Assembly (NCBI GenBank): GCA_946548895.1
Contig: CAMNQF010000029.1
Span: forward strand, 1 to 47,592
DNA length: 47,592 nucleotides
Direction: 5' to 3'
Source of the DNA: an uncultured bacterium
GTDB lineage: Bacteria > Bacillota > Clostridia > Oscillospirales > Oscillospiraceae
The notes under the pieces were generated by a model. That model was not told the origin of the DNA, searched no databases, and saw nothing but the letters and a program-made list of their open reading frames with translations. Positions 33,305 to 39,759 of this stretch are shown piece by piece. Each line of letters opens with the position of its first letter. The first letter of the stretch is position 1. The translations under genes were made by a program, and so were the position numbers.

Positions 33305-34492
33305 ATGAAGCCCTTAACCGGAATCACTGTCATTGAGCTGTCTACATACATTGCGGCGCCCTCCTGCGGGCGGGTGCTGGCCACCCAGGGCGCCCGCGTC
33401 ATCAAGGTGGAGTCGCCCGCCGGAGATGAGGAACGCCGGTTTGGCCCTACGCTGTGGAATCCCGCCACCGATGAGGAAAATCCAATTTATGACACTCTGA
33501 ATGGCGGAAAAGAGGCCGTCTGCCTGAATTTAAAGGATCCGAAGATGATGGAGCGCTTCCACCAGCTGTTGAGCCACGCGGATGTCTTTGTCACCAACCA
33601 GCGCCCCAAGGCGCTCCGGCGTATGGGGCTGGACTACGAATCGCTGAAAACGCGCTATCCCCGCATGGTGTACGCCGTGCTGCTGGGCTATGGGGAGCGC
33701 GGCCCAAAGGCCGATTTCCCAGGTTTTGACGCCATTGCCATGTTTGCCACCGGAGGATTCATCCAGGATATGATGGTGGACGCGCCCGGGGCCTATCCCA
33801 CCTATCTGCCGATGGGGGTCGGCGACATGGTCTGCGGCACCATTCTGGCGGGAGGGATTGGGACGGCCCTGTTCAACCGGGAGCGGACCGGGGCTGGGGA
33901 CTATGTGTCCATCTCCCTGCACGGCGCGGCCATGTGGATGTTCAGCATTATGTCCACAGGCACTCAATTCGGCTACCAGTGGCCCAGAAGCCGGTATCAG
34001 GGCGGACCCATGGGCGTGCCGTACAAGACAAGAGACGGTCAGTGGATACTGCCCGTGGTGAACGAGTACGAGCGCTACTGGGCGGATTTCTGCCACGCGG
34101 TCGGCGCGGACGGCATTGTGGACGATCCCCGCTTCTGTACCAAAAAAGCCACCTTCGACCCGAAAAACCGGGAGGACTGTATCCGGTATTTTGAGGCGTG
34201 CATCGCAAAGCTGGAGTGCGCCGAGCTGATCGCCAGGCTGGAGCGGGCCGACATCATTGCCAGCAAGCTGGCTCATTTCAAGGACAATCATCAGAATGAA
34301 CAGGCCCTGGTCAACGGGTATATGAGCCCCATAACCTATCCCAACGGGGATCAAATCACTCTGGCGCAGCCTCCGCTGCACTTCGGGAGCCTGGCCGTGC
34401 CCAGCGCACAGGCCGCCGCTCCCATTGGGGCGGATAACGATAAAATTTTCATAAACGGGACCTGTACGCTGGGCGGCCCTGGGGAGCTTTGA
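33305..34492 (+). CDS. Class III (CaiB/BaiF) CoA-transferase, copy 2
   Basis: The 395-residue product is a clear paralogue of copy 1 (20340-21569). It keeps ITVIELSTYIAAPSCGR at the N-terminus, VIKVESPAGDE, and the catalytic aspartate D142 in FPGFDAIAMFATGG. Its last ~25 residues (NDKIFINGTCTLGGPGEL) do not resemble the LRELGYSDERIEEL helix that ends copy 1 and most of the family, so the C-terminus has been lost or replaced. The core should still fold. It closes the island and is followed by a terminator 170 bases on. Confidence 0.86.
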   Translation: MKPLTGITVIELSTYIAAPSCGRVLATQGARVIKVESPAGDEERRFGPTLWNPATDEENPIYDTLNGGKEAVCLNLKDPKMMERFHQLLSHADVFVTNQRPKALRRMGLDYESLKTRYPRMVYAVLLGYGERGPKADFPGFDAIAMFATGGFIQDMMVDAPGAYPTYLPMGVGDMVCGTILAGGIGTALFNRERTGAGDYVSISLHGAAMWMFSIMSTGTQFGYQWPRSRYQGGPMGVPYKTRDGQWILPVVNEYERYWADFCHAVGADGIVDDPRFCTKKATFDPKNREDCIRYFEACIAKLECAELIARLERADIIASKLAHFKDNHQNEQALVNGYMSPITYPNGDQITLAQPPLHFGSLAVPSAQAAAPIGADNDKIFINGTCTLGGPGEL

Positions 34493-34661
34493 GGCAGGCG
34501 GTCCATCCTTCGGCGGGCAGGGCTTTTCCTCACCCCGTTCATGGCGTTGCAGGACGCGAAAACCGCCCCGCCCGGGTCCCCACATTCCCCTCGCTGTGTG
34601 GGAAAACCGTTGTCCCCATGCTGATCGTAGAGATTGAGCGCCAAACTGCGGCGCAGCGTAC
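34493..34661. other. Intergenic stretch after the island
   Basis: No gene seen between the last CoA-transferase and its terminator. Confidence 0.4.
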
Positions 34662-34692
34662 AAAAGCCGCCGGGAAATTCCCGGCGGCTTTT
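34662..34692. terminator. Terminator closing the catabolic island
   Basis: A perfect 15-bp stem, AAAAGCCGCCGGGAA and TTCCCGGCGGCTTTT around a single base, with T-rich ends on both strands; it can work in both directions. Confidence 0.85.
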
Positions 34693-34693
34693 G

Positions 34694-34906
34694 CCGTCAT
34701 GGCGTCCGTCCTTTGGAAACCATGGTTCAGCCAAAACCGTTCTCCGCCCACGTTGTCCCGGTGCACCCCAGGGCGATAGACCGGACGCCGAACATCTCAT
34801 AGACACGCCGGACCGTTTCCTCCAGCACATACGCGCCAACGCCCCGGCCCCGGCACCCTCTGTCAATCACAAATCCCATCAGACGGTAAAACGGCCGCGA
34901 CCGCAT
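34694..34906 (-). pseudogene. Frameshifted, truncated GNAT acetyltransferase
   Basis: A reverse frame from ATG 34906 reads RPFYRLMGFVIDRGCRGRG, the acetyl-CoA-binding strand and loop of a GNAT enzyme (RGCRGRGVGAYVLEE). It stops after VRSIALGCTGTTWAENG. The neighbouring frame continues with the expected next motif, GVHRDNVGGERFWLNHGF, so one base appears to be missing in the run of G at about 34770. The N-terminal third of a GNAT protein is absent. Not functional as it stands. Confidence 0.7.
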
Positions 34907-34928
34907 CTCCTAAGGCGCACCGGGACGA

Positions 34929-34958
34929 TTGACACCGGGGGAACTGTATATTATAGTG
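34929..34958 (+). promoter_or_regulatory. Promoter for the XRE regulator
   Basis: TTGACA at 34929-34934 and TATAGT at 34953-34958, spacing 18 bp. Two operator-like dyads follow it. Confidence 0.65.
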
Positions 34959-34972
34959 GGAAAAGAGCCGGC

Positions 34973-35022
34973 GTCAAACCCTTTTGACAAGCCGAAACGG
35001 GGCCGTGTCAAGCCGTTTTGAT
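34973..35022 (+). promoter_or_regulatory. Paired operator dyads upstream of the XRE regulator
   Basis: GTCAAA-CCCT-TTTGAC (34973-34988) is a perfect dyad, and GTCAAG-CCGT-TTTGAT (35007-35022) is a close copy. Their centres are 34 bp apart, near three helical turns, and both lie between the promoter and the gene. This is the layout of an autorepressor's sites. Confidence 0.65.
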
Positions 35023-35072
35023 AGACACGGAGGGAGGCATTTGGGATAATGCCTTCGAAAGGAGGACAACCC

Positions 35073-35480
35073 ATGGAAATAGGAAAGAAGCTGAAAGCGG
35101 CGCGTCAGGAGGCCGGGCTCACCCAGGAGCAGGCGGCGGAGCGCCTGTTTGTGTCCCGCCAGACCATCTCCAACTGGGAAAATGAAAAGACCTACCCCGA
35201 CATCACCAGCGTCGTCCGGCTGTCCGACCTGTATTCCATCAGCCTGGACGAACTATTGAAAGGGGATGTCAGAATGCTGAAGCATCTTGAGGAGAATACG
35301 GATCTTGTGAAAAGCAACCAGAAGCTGATCCTGGCGGCGGCGGCCAACGTGGTAATTTTTCTGTGCTGTCTGATCGCGGCGTTTTTCCTGCCGGAGAGCG
35401 TGTTGTTTATCGTATGCGTGTTTTGTCTGGCGGTGGTAGGCATGACGTATTTGATGTACCAGATCATAAAAAGGATATGA
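35073..35480 (+). CDS. XRE-family regulator with a membrane anchor
   Basis: The 135-residue product has an N-terminal XRE helix-turn-helix (LKAARQEAGLTQEQAAERLF, then VSRQTISNWENEKTYPD, residues ~6-45) and two hydrophobic helices in the C-terminal half (about 88-106 and 110-127). Small membrane-anchored XRE proteins of this shape occur beside small membrane genes in many Firmicutes; their signals are unknown. ATG 35073 follows AAAGGAGGA. The dyads upstream suggest it controls itself. It is followed nine bases later by a broken-looking small membrane gene. Confidence 0.88.
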   Translation: MEIGKKLKAARQEAGLTQEQAAERLFVSRQTISNWENEKTYPDITSVVRLSDLYSISLDELLKGDVRMLKHLEENTDLVKSNQKLILAAAANVVIFLCCLIAAFFLPESVLFIVCVFCLAVVGMTYLMYQIIKRI

Positions 35481-35489
35481 GGTGGGGAT

Positions 35490-35784
35490 ATGAAACCGCA
35501 ATATATTGTCATGGCCGCCATGGCTGCGGCAGCGGTGATCGTGGGCAGTGTTTTTACGGCGTACCAGCTCTACCGGCTGGTGGGGGTGGACGCGGAAACC
35601 CGGGGGCTGAAGCACCCGAAGCTGTGGGGGGTCTTCTCCCTGTCGGGAAACGGCAGTTCCGGGCTGCTGCTCTAAGGTGCGGCGGATGCTTGTGGAGTAC
35701 GGCCTGTCCGGGTGGGACATGGCGTATATCCTCCCGGCGGACAAAGAGCTGCATGACTGCATCAAGAAAAAGGAGAGGGCGTGA
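35490..35784 (+). pseudogene. Small membrane protein gene, probably frameshifted
   Basis: The first frame (35490-35675, 61 residues) has an N-terminal transmembrane helix (YIVMAAMAAAAVIVGSVFTA) and a charged part RGLKHPKLWGVFSLSGNG, ending in SSGLLL then TAA. Another frame continues past the stop as KVRRMLVEYGLSGWDMAYIL and ends at TGA 35784. The second piece looks like the natural continuation of one ~95-residue protein, so a one-base change near 35670 is likely; alternatively two tiny genes exist. It is translated with the XRE gene (spacing nine bases). Function unknown. Confidence 0.5.
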
Positions 35785-35910
35785 GCTCTCTCCTTTTCGT
35801 GTGTAATCACGTGTGCAATTTTTCTATTTTTTTGTTCGGTACGGCGAACTTGATGTGCGCCGCGTTGAACGCAATAAAGCCCCGGAACCGTTGCGGCTGT
35901 AAGAGAAAAC

Positions 35911-35940
35911 CGAGAAGCCTTGAAAACAAAGGCTTCCCGG
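35911..35940 (-). terminator. Terminator downstream of the tRNA-Ser pair
   Basis: GAAGCCTT and AAGGCTTC pair around AAAAC-type loop bases, and the minus strand continues TCGGTTTTCTC. It lies a few bases beyond the CCA end of tRNA-Ser(GCU). Confidence 0.65.
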
Positions 35941-35942
35941 TT

Positions 35943-36033
35943 TGGCGCGGAAGGAGGGATTTGAACCCTCGCACGGTTTAACCCGTCTACTCCCTTAGCA
36001 GGGGAGCCCCTTCGGCCACTTGGGTACTTCCGC
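35943..36033 (-). tRNA. tRNA-Ser (anticodon GCU)
   Basis: Reading the minus strand, acceptor GCGGAAG pairs with CTTCCGC, the discriminator is G and CCA is encoded. The anticodon loop CTGCTAA gives GCU, serine codons AGC/AGU. The long variable arm is as expected for tRNA-Ser, and GGTTCAAATCC forms the T loop. Length is 91 with CCA. Confidence 0.95.
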
Positions 36034-36067
36034 GTGCCGAAAACATCAAAATGATGAAATTTTGATC

Positions 36068-36154
36068 TGGCGGAGAGAGTGGGATTCGAACCCACGGCCC
36101 TTGCGGGTCACCGGTTTTCAAGACCGGCTCCTTAAACCACTCGGACATCTCTCC
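36068..36154 (-). tRNA. tRNA-Ser (anticodon UGA)
   Basis: On the minus strand, acceptor GGAGAGA pairs with TCTCTCC, followed by G and encoded CCA. The anticodon loop CTTGAAA gives UGA (codon UCA and relatives). The T loop GGTTCGAATCC and the long class II variable arm are present. It is 34 bases upstream of the GCU tRNA and shares its promoter. Confidence 0.95.
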
Positions 36155-36183
36155 CAATCGGAAACCGCCTAAATGCAAGGGTT

Positions 36184-36212
36184 ATGATAGCATATTCCCA
36201 CGCATTTGTCAA
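36184..36212 (-). promoter_or_regulatory. Promoter of the tRNA-Ser pair
   Basis: Minus-strand TTGACA (36207-36212) and TATCAT (36184-36189), 17 bp apart, ~30 bases upstream of the first tRNA. Confidence 0.8.
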
Positions 36213-36324
36213 CGGGCAATTTCAGTTCTCATATCATTTGTAAAATCCGAGGAGCGGAAACCTGCACCCGCTCCAGACAATGTTTCTATGGCCGCGGAGC
36301 AGTTTCATAACGAAAAGCGTATCA

Positions 36325-36369
36325 ACAAAAGGAGACCCTATCGCCGCCCTATCCGGCGGTGATAGGGTC
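36325..36369 (-). terminator. Terminator of the ferredoxin-like gene
   Basis: GACCCTATCGCCGCC (36334-36348) pairs with GGCGGTGATAGGGTC (36355-36369) over 15 bp with one G-T. On the minus strand the stem is followed by TCCTTTTGTTG. It lies ~50 bases after the end of the reverse gene. Confidence 0.8.
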
Positions 36370-36416
36370 CGTAGCCACATATTCCGCCTTATCCCAGCAT
36401 CGCTTCCAAAGCATCC

Positions 36417-37112
36417 TTATCTGTCCAAAATCCTGCCATCCGTTGAAATGGTAACTACATTCCACGGAATATACCTTCCACTCGCCTGCAGGGCGCGCTT
36501 CACCGCGCTCTCAATCCCGCCGCAGCAAGGGACCTCCATGCGCGCCACAGTCACGCTCTTGATGCCATTCCCGGCGATAATCTGCGTCAGTTTTTCGGCG
36601 TAATCTCCTTCGTCCAGCTTAGGACAGCCGATTAGCGTCACATGGTTGCGGATGAACTCGTTATGGAAATTGCCATAGGCGTAGGCGGCGCAGTCGGCGG
36701 CGATGAGCAGCCTGGCCCCGTCCAGATAGGGGGCGCGCACCGGCGCCAGCTTGATCTGCACCGGCCACTGGGACAGCTGGCTGTCGGCGGGCGCCTGGGA
36801 AACGGGGGCGGCGCAGGGCTCTCGATGGAGGGCCTTGGCCTGAGTTCCCGGACAGCCGCAAGGGAGAGAGGCCTTTTCCTTCTTTGCGGCCAGCACCGCC
36901 GCCTCATTGTAGGCCGGCGCCTCCCGCTCCTCAAAGGTGATGGCCCCTGTGGGGCAGGCGGGCAGGCAGTCGCCCAGCCCGTCACAGTAGTCCTCCCGGG
37001 TAACCCTCGCTTTGCCGTACGCCATCTCAATGGCGCCCTCGTGGCAGGCTGCGGCGCAGGCGCCGCAGCCGTTGCACTTTTCTTCATCAATGTGAATGAT
37101 TTTGCGAATCAT
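36417..37112 (-). CDS. 4Fe-4S dicluster ferredoxin-like protein
   Basis: The 231-residue product has two [4Fe-4S] motifs at the N-terminus: CNGCGACAAACHEGAI (~14-29) and CDGLGDCLPACPTGAI (~43-58). The rest is a separate domain with cysteines in SLPCGCPG and VPCCGGIESA and with LIAADCAAYAYGNFH in between. Proteins with this layout are often encoded next to Crp/Fnr regulators and to hybrid-cluster (Hcp) genes in Clostridia, pointing to a role in redox or nitrosative stress; no hcp gene is here. It is transcribed away from the Crp/Fnr gene, 118 bases apart. Confidence 0.85.
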   Translation of the reverse strand: MIRKIIHIDEEKCNGCGACAAACHEGAIEMAYGKARVTREDYCDGLGDCLPACPTGAITFEEREAPAYNEAAVLAAKKEKASLPCGCPGTQAKALHREPCAAPVSQAPADSQLSQWPVQIKLAPVRAPYLDGARLLIAADCAAYAYGNFHNEFIRNHVTLIGCPKLDEGDYAEKLTQIIAGNGIKSVTVARMEVPCCGGIESAVKRALQASGRYIPWNVVTISTDGRILDR

Positions 37113-37157
37113 AAAAGCGCTTCCTTTCTTTGGTCAACCTCGTTTTTGTTCTCCTCG

Positions 37158-37216
37158 TTGACTTTCTGGCGTCAGTATAGTATGATTCACTCTGTTTGTA
37201 TGTTGAAATTTCAACA
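37158..37216. promoter_or_regulatory. Divergent promoters with a 16-bp Crp/Fnr-type palindrome
   Basis: TGTTGAAATTTCAACA (37201-37216) is a perfect palindrome. For the reverse ferredoxin gene a TATACT -10 lies at 37174-37179, which puts the palindrome centre at about -41.5 from the expected start, the class II activator position. For the forward gene TTGACT (37158-37163) and TATGAT (37181-37186), spacing 17, put the same palindrome just after its transcription start, where binding would repress. Confidence 0.7.
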
Positions 37217-37230
37217 AGGGGATTCGGTTT

Positions 37231-37905
37231 ATGAAAGAATATTTTGACATATTGCGCGCCTGTCCCCTGTTTCGGGATATGGAGCCGCAGGAGCTCAAAA
37301 AAGCTTTGGAATGCCTCAGCGCGAAAGTATCTTTCCTGGCCAAAGGCGAGGCGGCCCTCAGGGAAGGAGATCCGGCAAACTATGTGGGGATTGTCCTGGC
37401 GGGCAGGCTCCAAATCGAGCGGACGGACTTTTTTGGAAACCGAAGCATTCTGGCGCAGCTTGCCCCGGGAGAGCTGTTTGGGGAATCCTTTGCCTGCGCG
37501 GGCGTGAAGGCGGTGCCGGTCACGGTGGCGGCCATAGAGGCCGCGGAGGTTATGCTGGTCGACTGCCTGAGCATCACCCGTTCATGCGGCAATGCCTGTC
37601 ATATTCACCAACGGATGATTTTCAACCTCCTCCAAATCGTCGCGGCGAAGAACCTGCTGTTCCACCAGAAAATTGAGGTCACATCCAAGCGCACGACGCG
37701 GGAGAAGCTAATGGCCTATCTGATGCTCCAAGCCAAACGGCTGGGCAGTTTGGAGTTTGAGATTCCTTACAACCGGCAGGAGCTGGCCGACTATCTGGAG
37801 GTGGAGCGGAGCGGCCTGTCGGCGGAGATCGGAAAGCTGCGCAGGCAGGGGGCGATTGAGGCGGAGCGCAGAAGATTCAAAATATGCAGGCCGCCCGGCG
37901 CCTGA
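37231..37905 (+). CDS. Crp/Fnr-family transcriptional regulator
   Basis: The 224-residue product has a cyclic-nucleotide-binding-like beta barrel (about 20-120; AKGEAALREGDPANYVGIVL, then GELFGESFACAG), a dimer helix, and the HTH EIPYNRQELADYLEVERSGL (~180-199) of the Crp superfamily. The Crp cAMP-contact residues are not kept, and it has few N-terminal cysteines, so it is not a standard Crp or oxygen-sensing Fnr. Heme- or metabolite-sensing members of this kind control redox genes in Clostridia. It should act at the palindrome in front of it, on itself and on the divergent ferredoxin gene. Confidence 0.88.
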   Translation: MKEYFDILRACPLFRDMEPQELKKALECLSAKVSFLAKGEAALREGDPANYVGIVLAGRLQIERTDFFGNRSILAQLAPGELFGESFACAGVKAVPVTVAAIEAAEVMLVDCLSITRSCGNACHIHQRMIFNLLQIVAAKNLLFHQKIEVTSKRTTREKLMAYLMLQAKRLGSLEFEIPYNRQELADYLEVERSGLSAEIGKLRRQGAIEAERRRFKICRPPGA

Positions 37906-38031
37906 GGCGGCAGCGCCCGCAAACCTCCCTGGTATGGCTGGCAAAAACGGCGTAAACGCCTGCGTGTTTCCCTCTGGCCGCTTTCCCGGCTGTGATGAGA
38001 AGCGGCTATTCCGCGAGCGCGGAAACACAAA

Positions 38032-38067
38032 CGGCGGCGGAAGGAGAACATACTCCTCCCGCCGCCG
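38032..38067 (-). terminator. Hairpin terminator for the SLH/transglutaminase fragment
   Basis: CGGCGGCGGAAGGAG (38032-38046) pairs with CTCCTCCCGCCGCCG (38053-38067), 15 bp with one mismatch, followed on the minus strand by TTTGTGTTT. Confidence 0.65.
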
Positions 38068-38096
38068 CGGCAGCCGAATATCATATTCAGTATCGG

Positions 38097-38399
38097 TCAA
38101 GATATATTCGGATGCTGGTAGGGAATCTGCTCCGGCCCGCAGTAGAGGCCGTAAGCGTCGCAAATCCAATAGGTTCCATTCACGTTCACCCTCGTCCACT
38201 GGTGGGAATAGGCCACATGGTTTTCTGTCATCACCCGCAGCGCCACCGCAATGGCGCACGGCTGCGCCTCGCGGCTCAGGCCCGTGAGCGGCTCCACAAT
38301 GGCCTCCGCCGCCGTCAAGCTGCCCTCCGGGGCAAATCGGCCGGCTGATTTTCCGATCATCAGCCCGTACTCATACGCGGTCCGCACATTTCTCCCCAA
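38097..38399 (-). pseudogene. SLH-like/transglutaminase-like protein fragment
   Basis: The frame has ~100 residues starting at a non-ATG codon (TTG). The first part, TAYEYGLMIGKSAGRFAPEG, then SLTAAEAI, is one SLH-type repeat. The second, NHVAYSHQWTRVNVNGTYWI, then CDAYG, resembles the His-Asp part of a transglutaminase-like domain, HxWxxVxxxGxWYxxD. An intact protein would have several SLH repeats and a full catalytic core with Cys upstream, so this is the C-terminal end of a truncated gene. It lies downstream of rpoD on the same strand. Confidence 0.55.
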
Positions 38400-38403
38400 T
38401 TCA

Positions 38404-38435
38404 CGCGGATACTCTTTTCGAGTATCCGCGTTTTT
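38404..38435 (+). terminator. Perfect hairpin with T run
   Basis: An 11-bp perfect stem CGCGGATACTC / GAGTATCCGCG with loop TTTTC is followed on the forward strand by five T. No forward gene ends here, and on the reverse strand, where rpoD ends, the tail is not T-rich. It may still help end rpoD transcripts. Confidence 0.6.
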
Positions 38436-38448
38436 GCGGGCCGGACAT

Positions 38449-39753
38449 TCAGCTCAAAAAGTCCTTCAGCTTTTTGGACCGGCTGGGATGGCGCAGTTTC
38501 CGCAGCGCCTTGGCCTCGATCTGCCGGATGCGCTCACGGGTGACATTGAACTCCTTGCCCACCTCTTCCAGGGTCCGGGTGCGGCCGTCCTCAATGCCAA
38601 AGCGCAGCCGCAGCACCTTCTCCTCCCGGGGGGTGAGGGTGGACAGCACGTCCACCAGCTGCTCCTTCAGCAGGGTGAAAGACGCGGCCTCCGACGGCTC
38701 GGAGGCGTCGTTGTCCGGGATGAAATCCCCCAGGTGGCTGTCCTCCTCCTCGCCGATGGGGGTCTCCAGCGACACCGGCTCCTGGGCGATTTTGAGGATC
38801 TCCCGCACCTTTTCCACCGGCATCCCCATCTCCTCGGCGGTCTCCTCCGGGCTGGGGTCGTGGCCCAGCTCCTGCAAGAGCTGGCGGTTCACCCGGATCA
38901 CCTTGTTGATGGTCTCTACCATGTGTACCGGAATGCGGATGGTCCGGGCCTGGTCGGCGATGGCCCGGGTGATGGCCTGCCTGATCCACCAGGTGGCGTA
39001 GGTGGAGAACTTATAGCCCTTGGTATAGTCGAATTTCTCCACCGCCTTGATGAGGCCCAGGTTGCCCTCCTGGATCAGGTCCAGGAACAACATACCCCGG
39101 CCCACGTACCGCTTGGCAATGGACACTACCAGCCGCAGGTTGGCCTCCGCCAGCTGCTGTTTGGCCCGTTCGCCCCCCTTGACCGCCTTTTTCAGCTCCT
39201 TTAAGACATCCGCGGGGATCTCCTCGCCGGACTTGGCCAGCTCGTCCAGCTGCTCCTGGGCCGCCGCCCCCGCCCCCATGGCCTGGGCCAGCTCAATCTC
39301 CCGCTCCGGGGTGAGCAGGTCCACCTTGCCGATCTCCTTCAGATACATCCGCACCGGGTCGTCGATGGCGAAGGAGTCCACCAGGGTGTTGGGGTCCACG
39401 ATCTCCTCCTCGGGGATTTCTTCCAGCTCGGCCACCGGGGGGAGCGCGTCGTCGTCCAGCTCCAGGGGAAAATCTTCCCCGGCGGTGTCGATGCCCAGGT
39501 TTTCCAGCACGTCGTACACCTTGTCCAGTTGGTCGCTCTCCAGGCTGATGGAGTCCAGCGTCTCCATCATCTCCCCGGAGGACAGCTTGCCCTTTTTATA
39601 GCCGGTATCGACGAGTTCCAGCAGCTTTTCCCCGTTCTGGACCCCCTCGATCATCTTGGACAGCTCCGCTTTGGCCGCCTCCAGCTTCTCCGGGCTCACC
39701 TGGGTGTGGGGAGTTGCCTCCGCCTTTTTCACGGTCTTTTTCTTGTCGCTCAT
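38449..39753 (-). CDS. rpoD: Primary RNA polymerase sigma factor SigA/RpoD
   Basis: The 434-residue product is the housekeeping sigma factor. An acidic region ~1.1 is followed by regions 1.2-2: [20 protein letters not shown] (~131-150), [20 protein letters not shown] and [17 protein letters not shown], then the -10 reader [19 protein letters not shown]; region 3; and region 4.2 with [20 protein letters not shown]. Size agrees with Clostridia homologues. It is directly downstream of dnaG (six bases), the classical macromolecular synthesis operon order without rpsU. Confidence 0.97.
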   Translation of the reverse strand: MSDKKKTVKKAEATPHTQVSPEKLEAAKAELSKMIEGVQNGEKLLELVDTGYKKGKLSSGEMMETLDSISLESDQLDKVYDVLENLGIDTAGEDFPLELDDDALPPVAELEEIPEEEIVDPNTLVDSFAIDDPVRMYLKEIGKVDLLTPEREIELAQAMGAGAAAQEQLDELAKSGEEIPADVLKELKKAVKGGERAKQQLAEANLRLVVSIAKRYVGRGMLFLDLIQEGNLGLIKAVEKFDYTKGYKFSTYATWWIRQAITRAIADQARTIRIPVHMVETINKVIRVNRQLLQELGHDPSPEETAEEMGMPVEKVREILKIAQEPVSLETPIGEEEDSHLGDFIPDNDASEPSEAASFTLLKEQLVDVLSTLTPREEKVLRLRFGIEDGRTRTLEEVGKEFNVTRERIRQIEAKALRKLRHPSRSKKLKDFLS

Positions 39754-39759
39754 GGTCGT

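Noticed and set aside
18567-34492. A carnitine (cai-type) operon
   Set aside because: CaiA/B/C/D-like families are all present, but there is no BCCT carnitine transporter, and a 2-hydroxyacyl-CoA dehydratase with activator, which carnitine reduction does not need, sits in the middle.
36155-36324. A further RNA gene or small gene between the tRNA-Ser pair and the ferredoxin terminator
   Set aside because: Besides the tRNA promoter I see no coding frame with a ribosome binding site and no tRNA-like fold.
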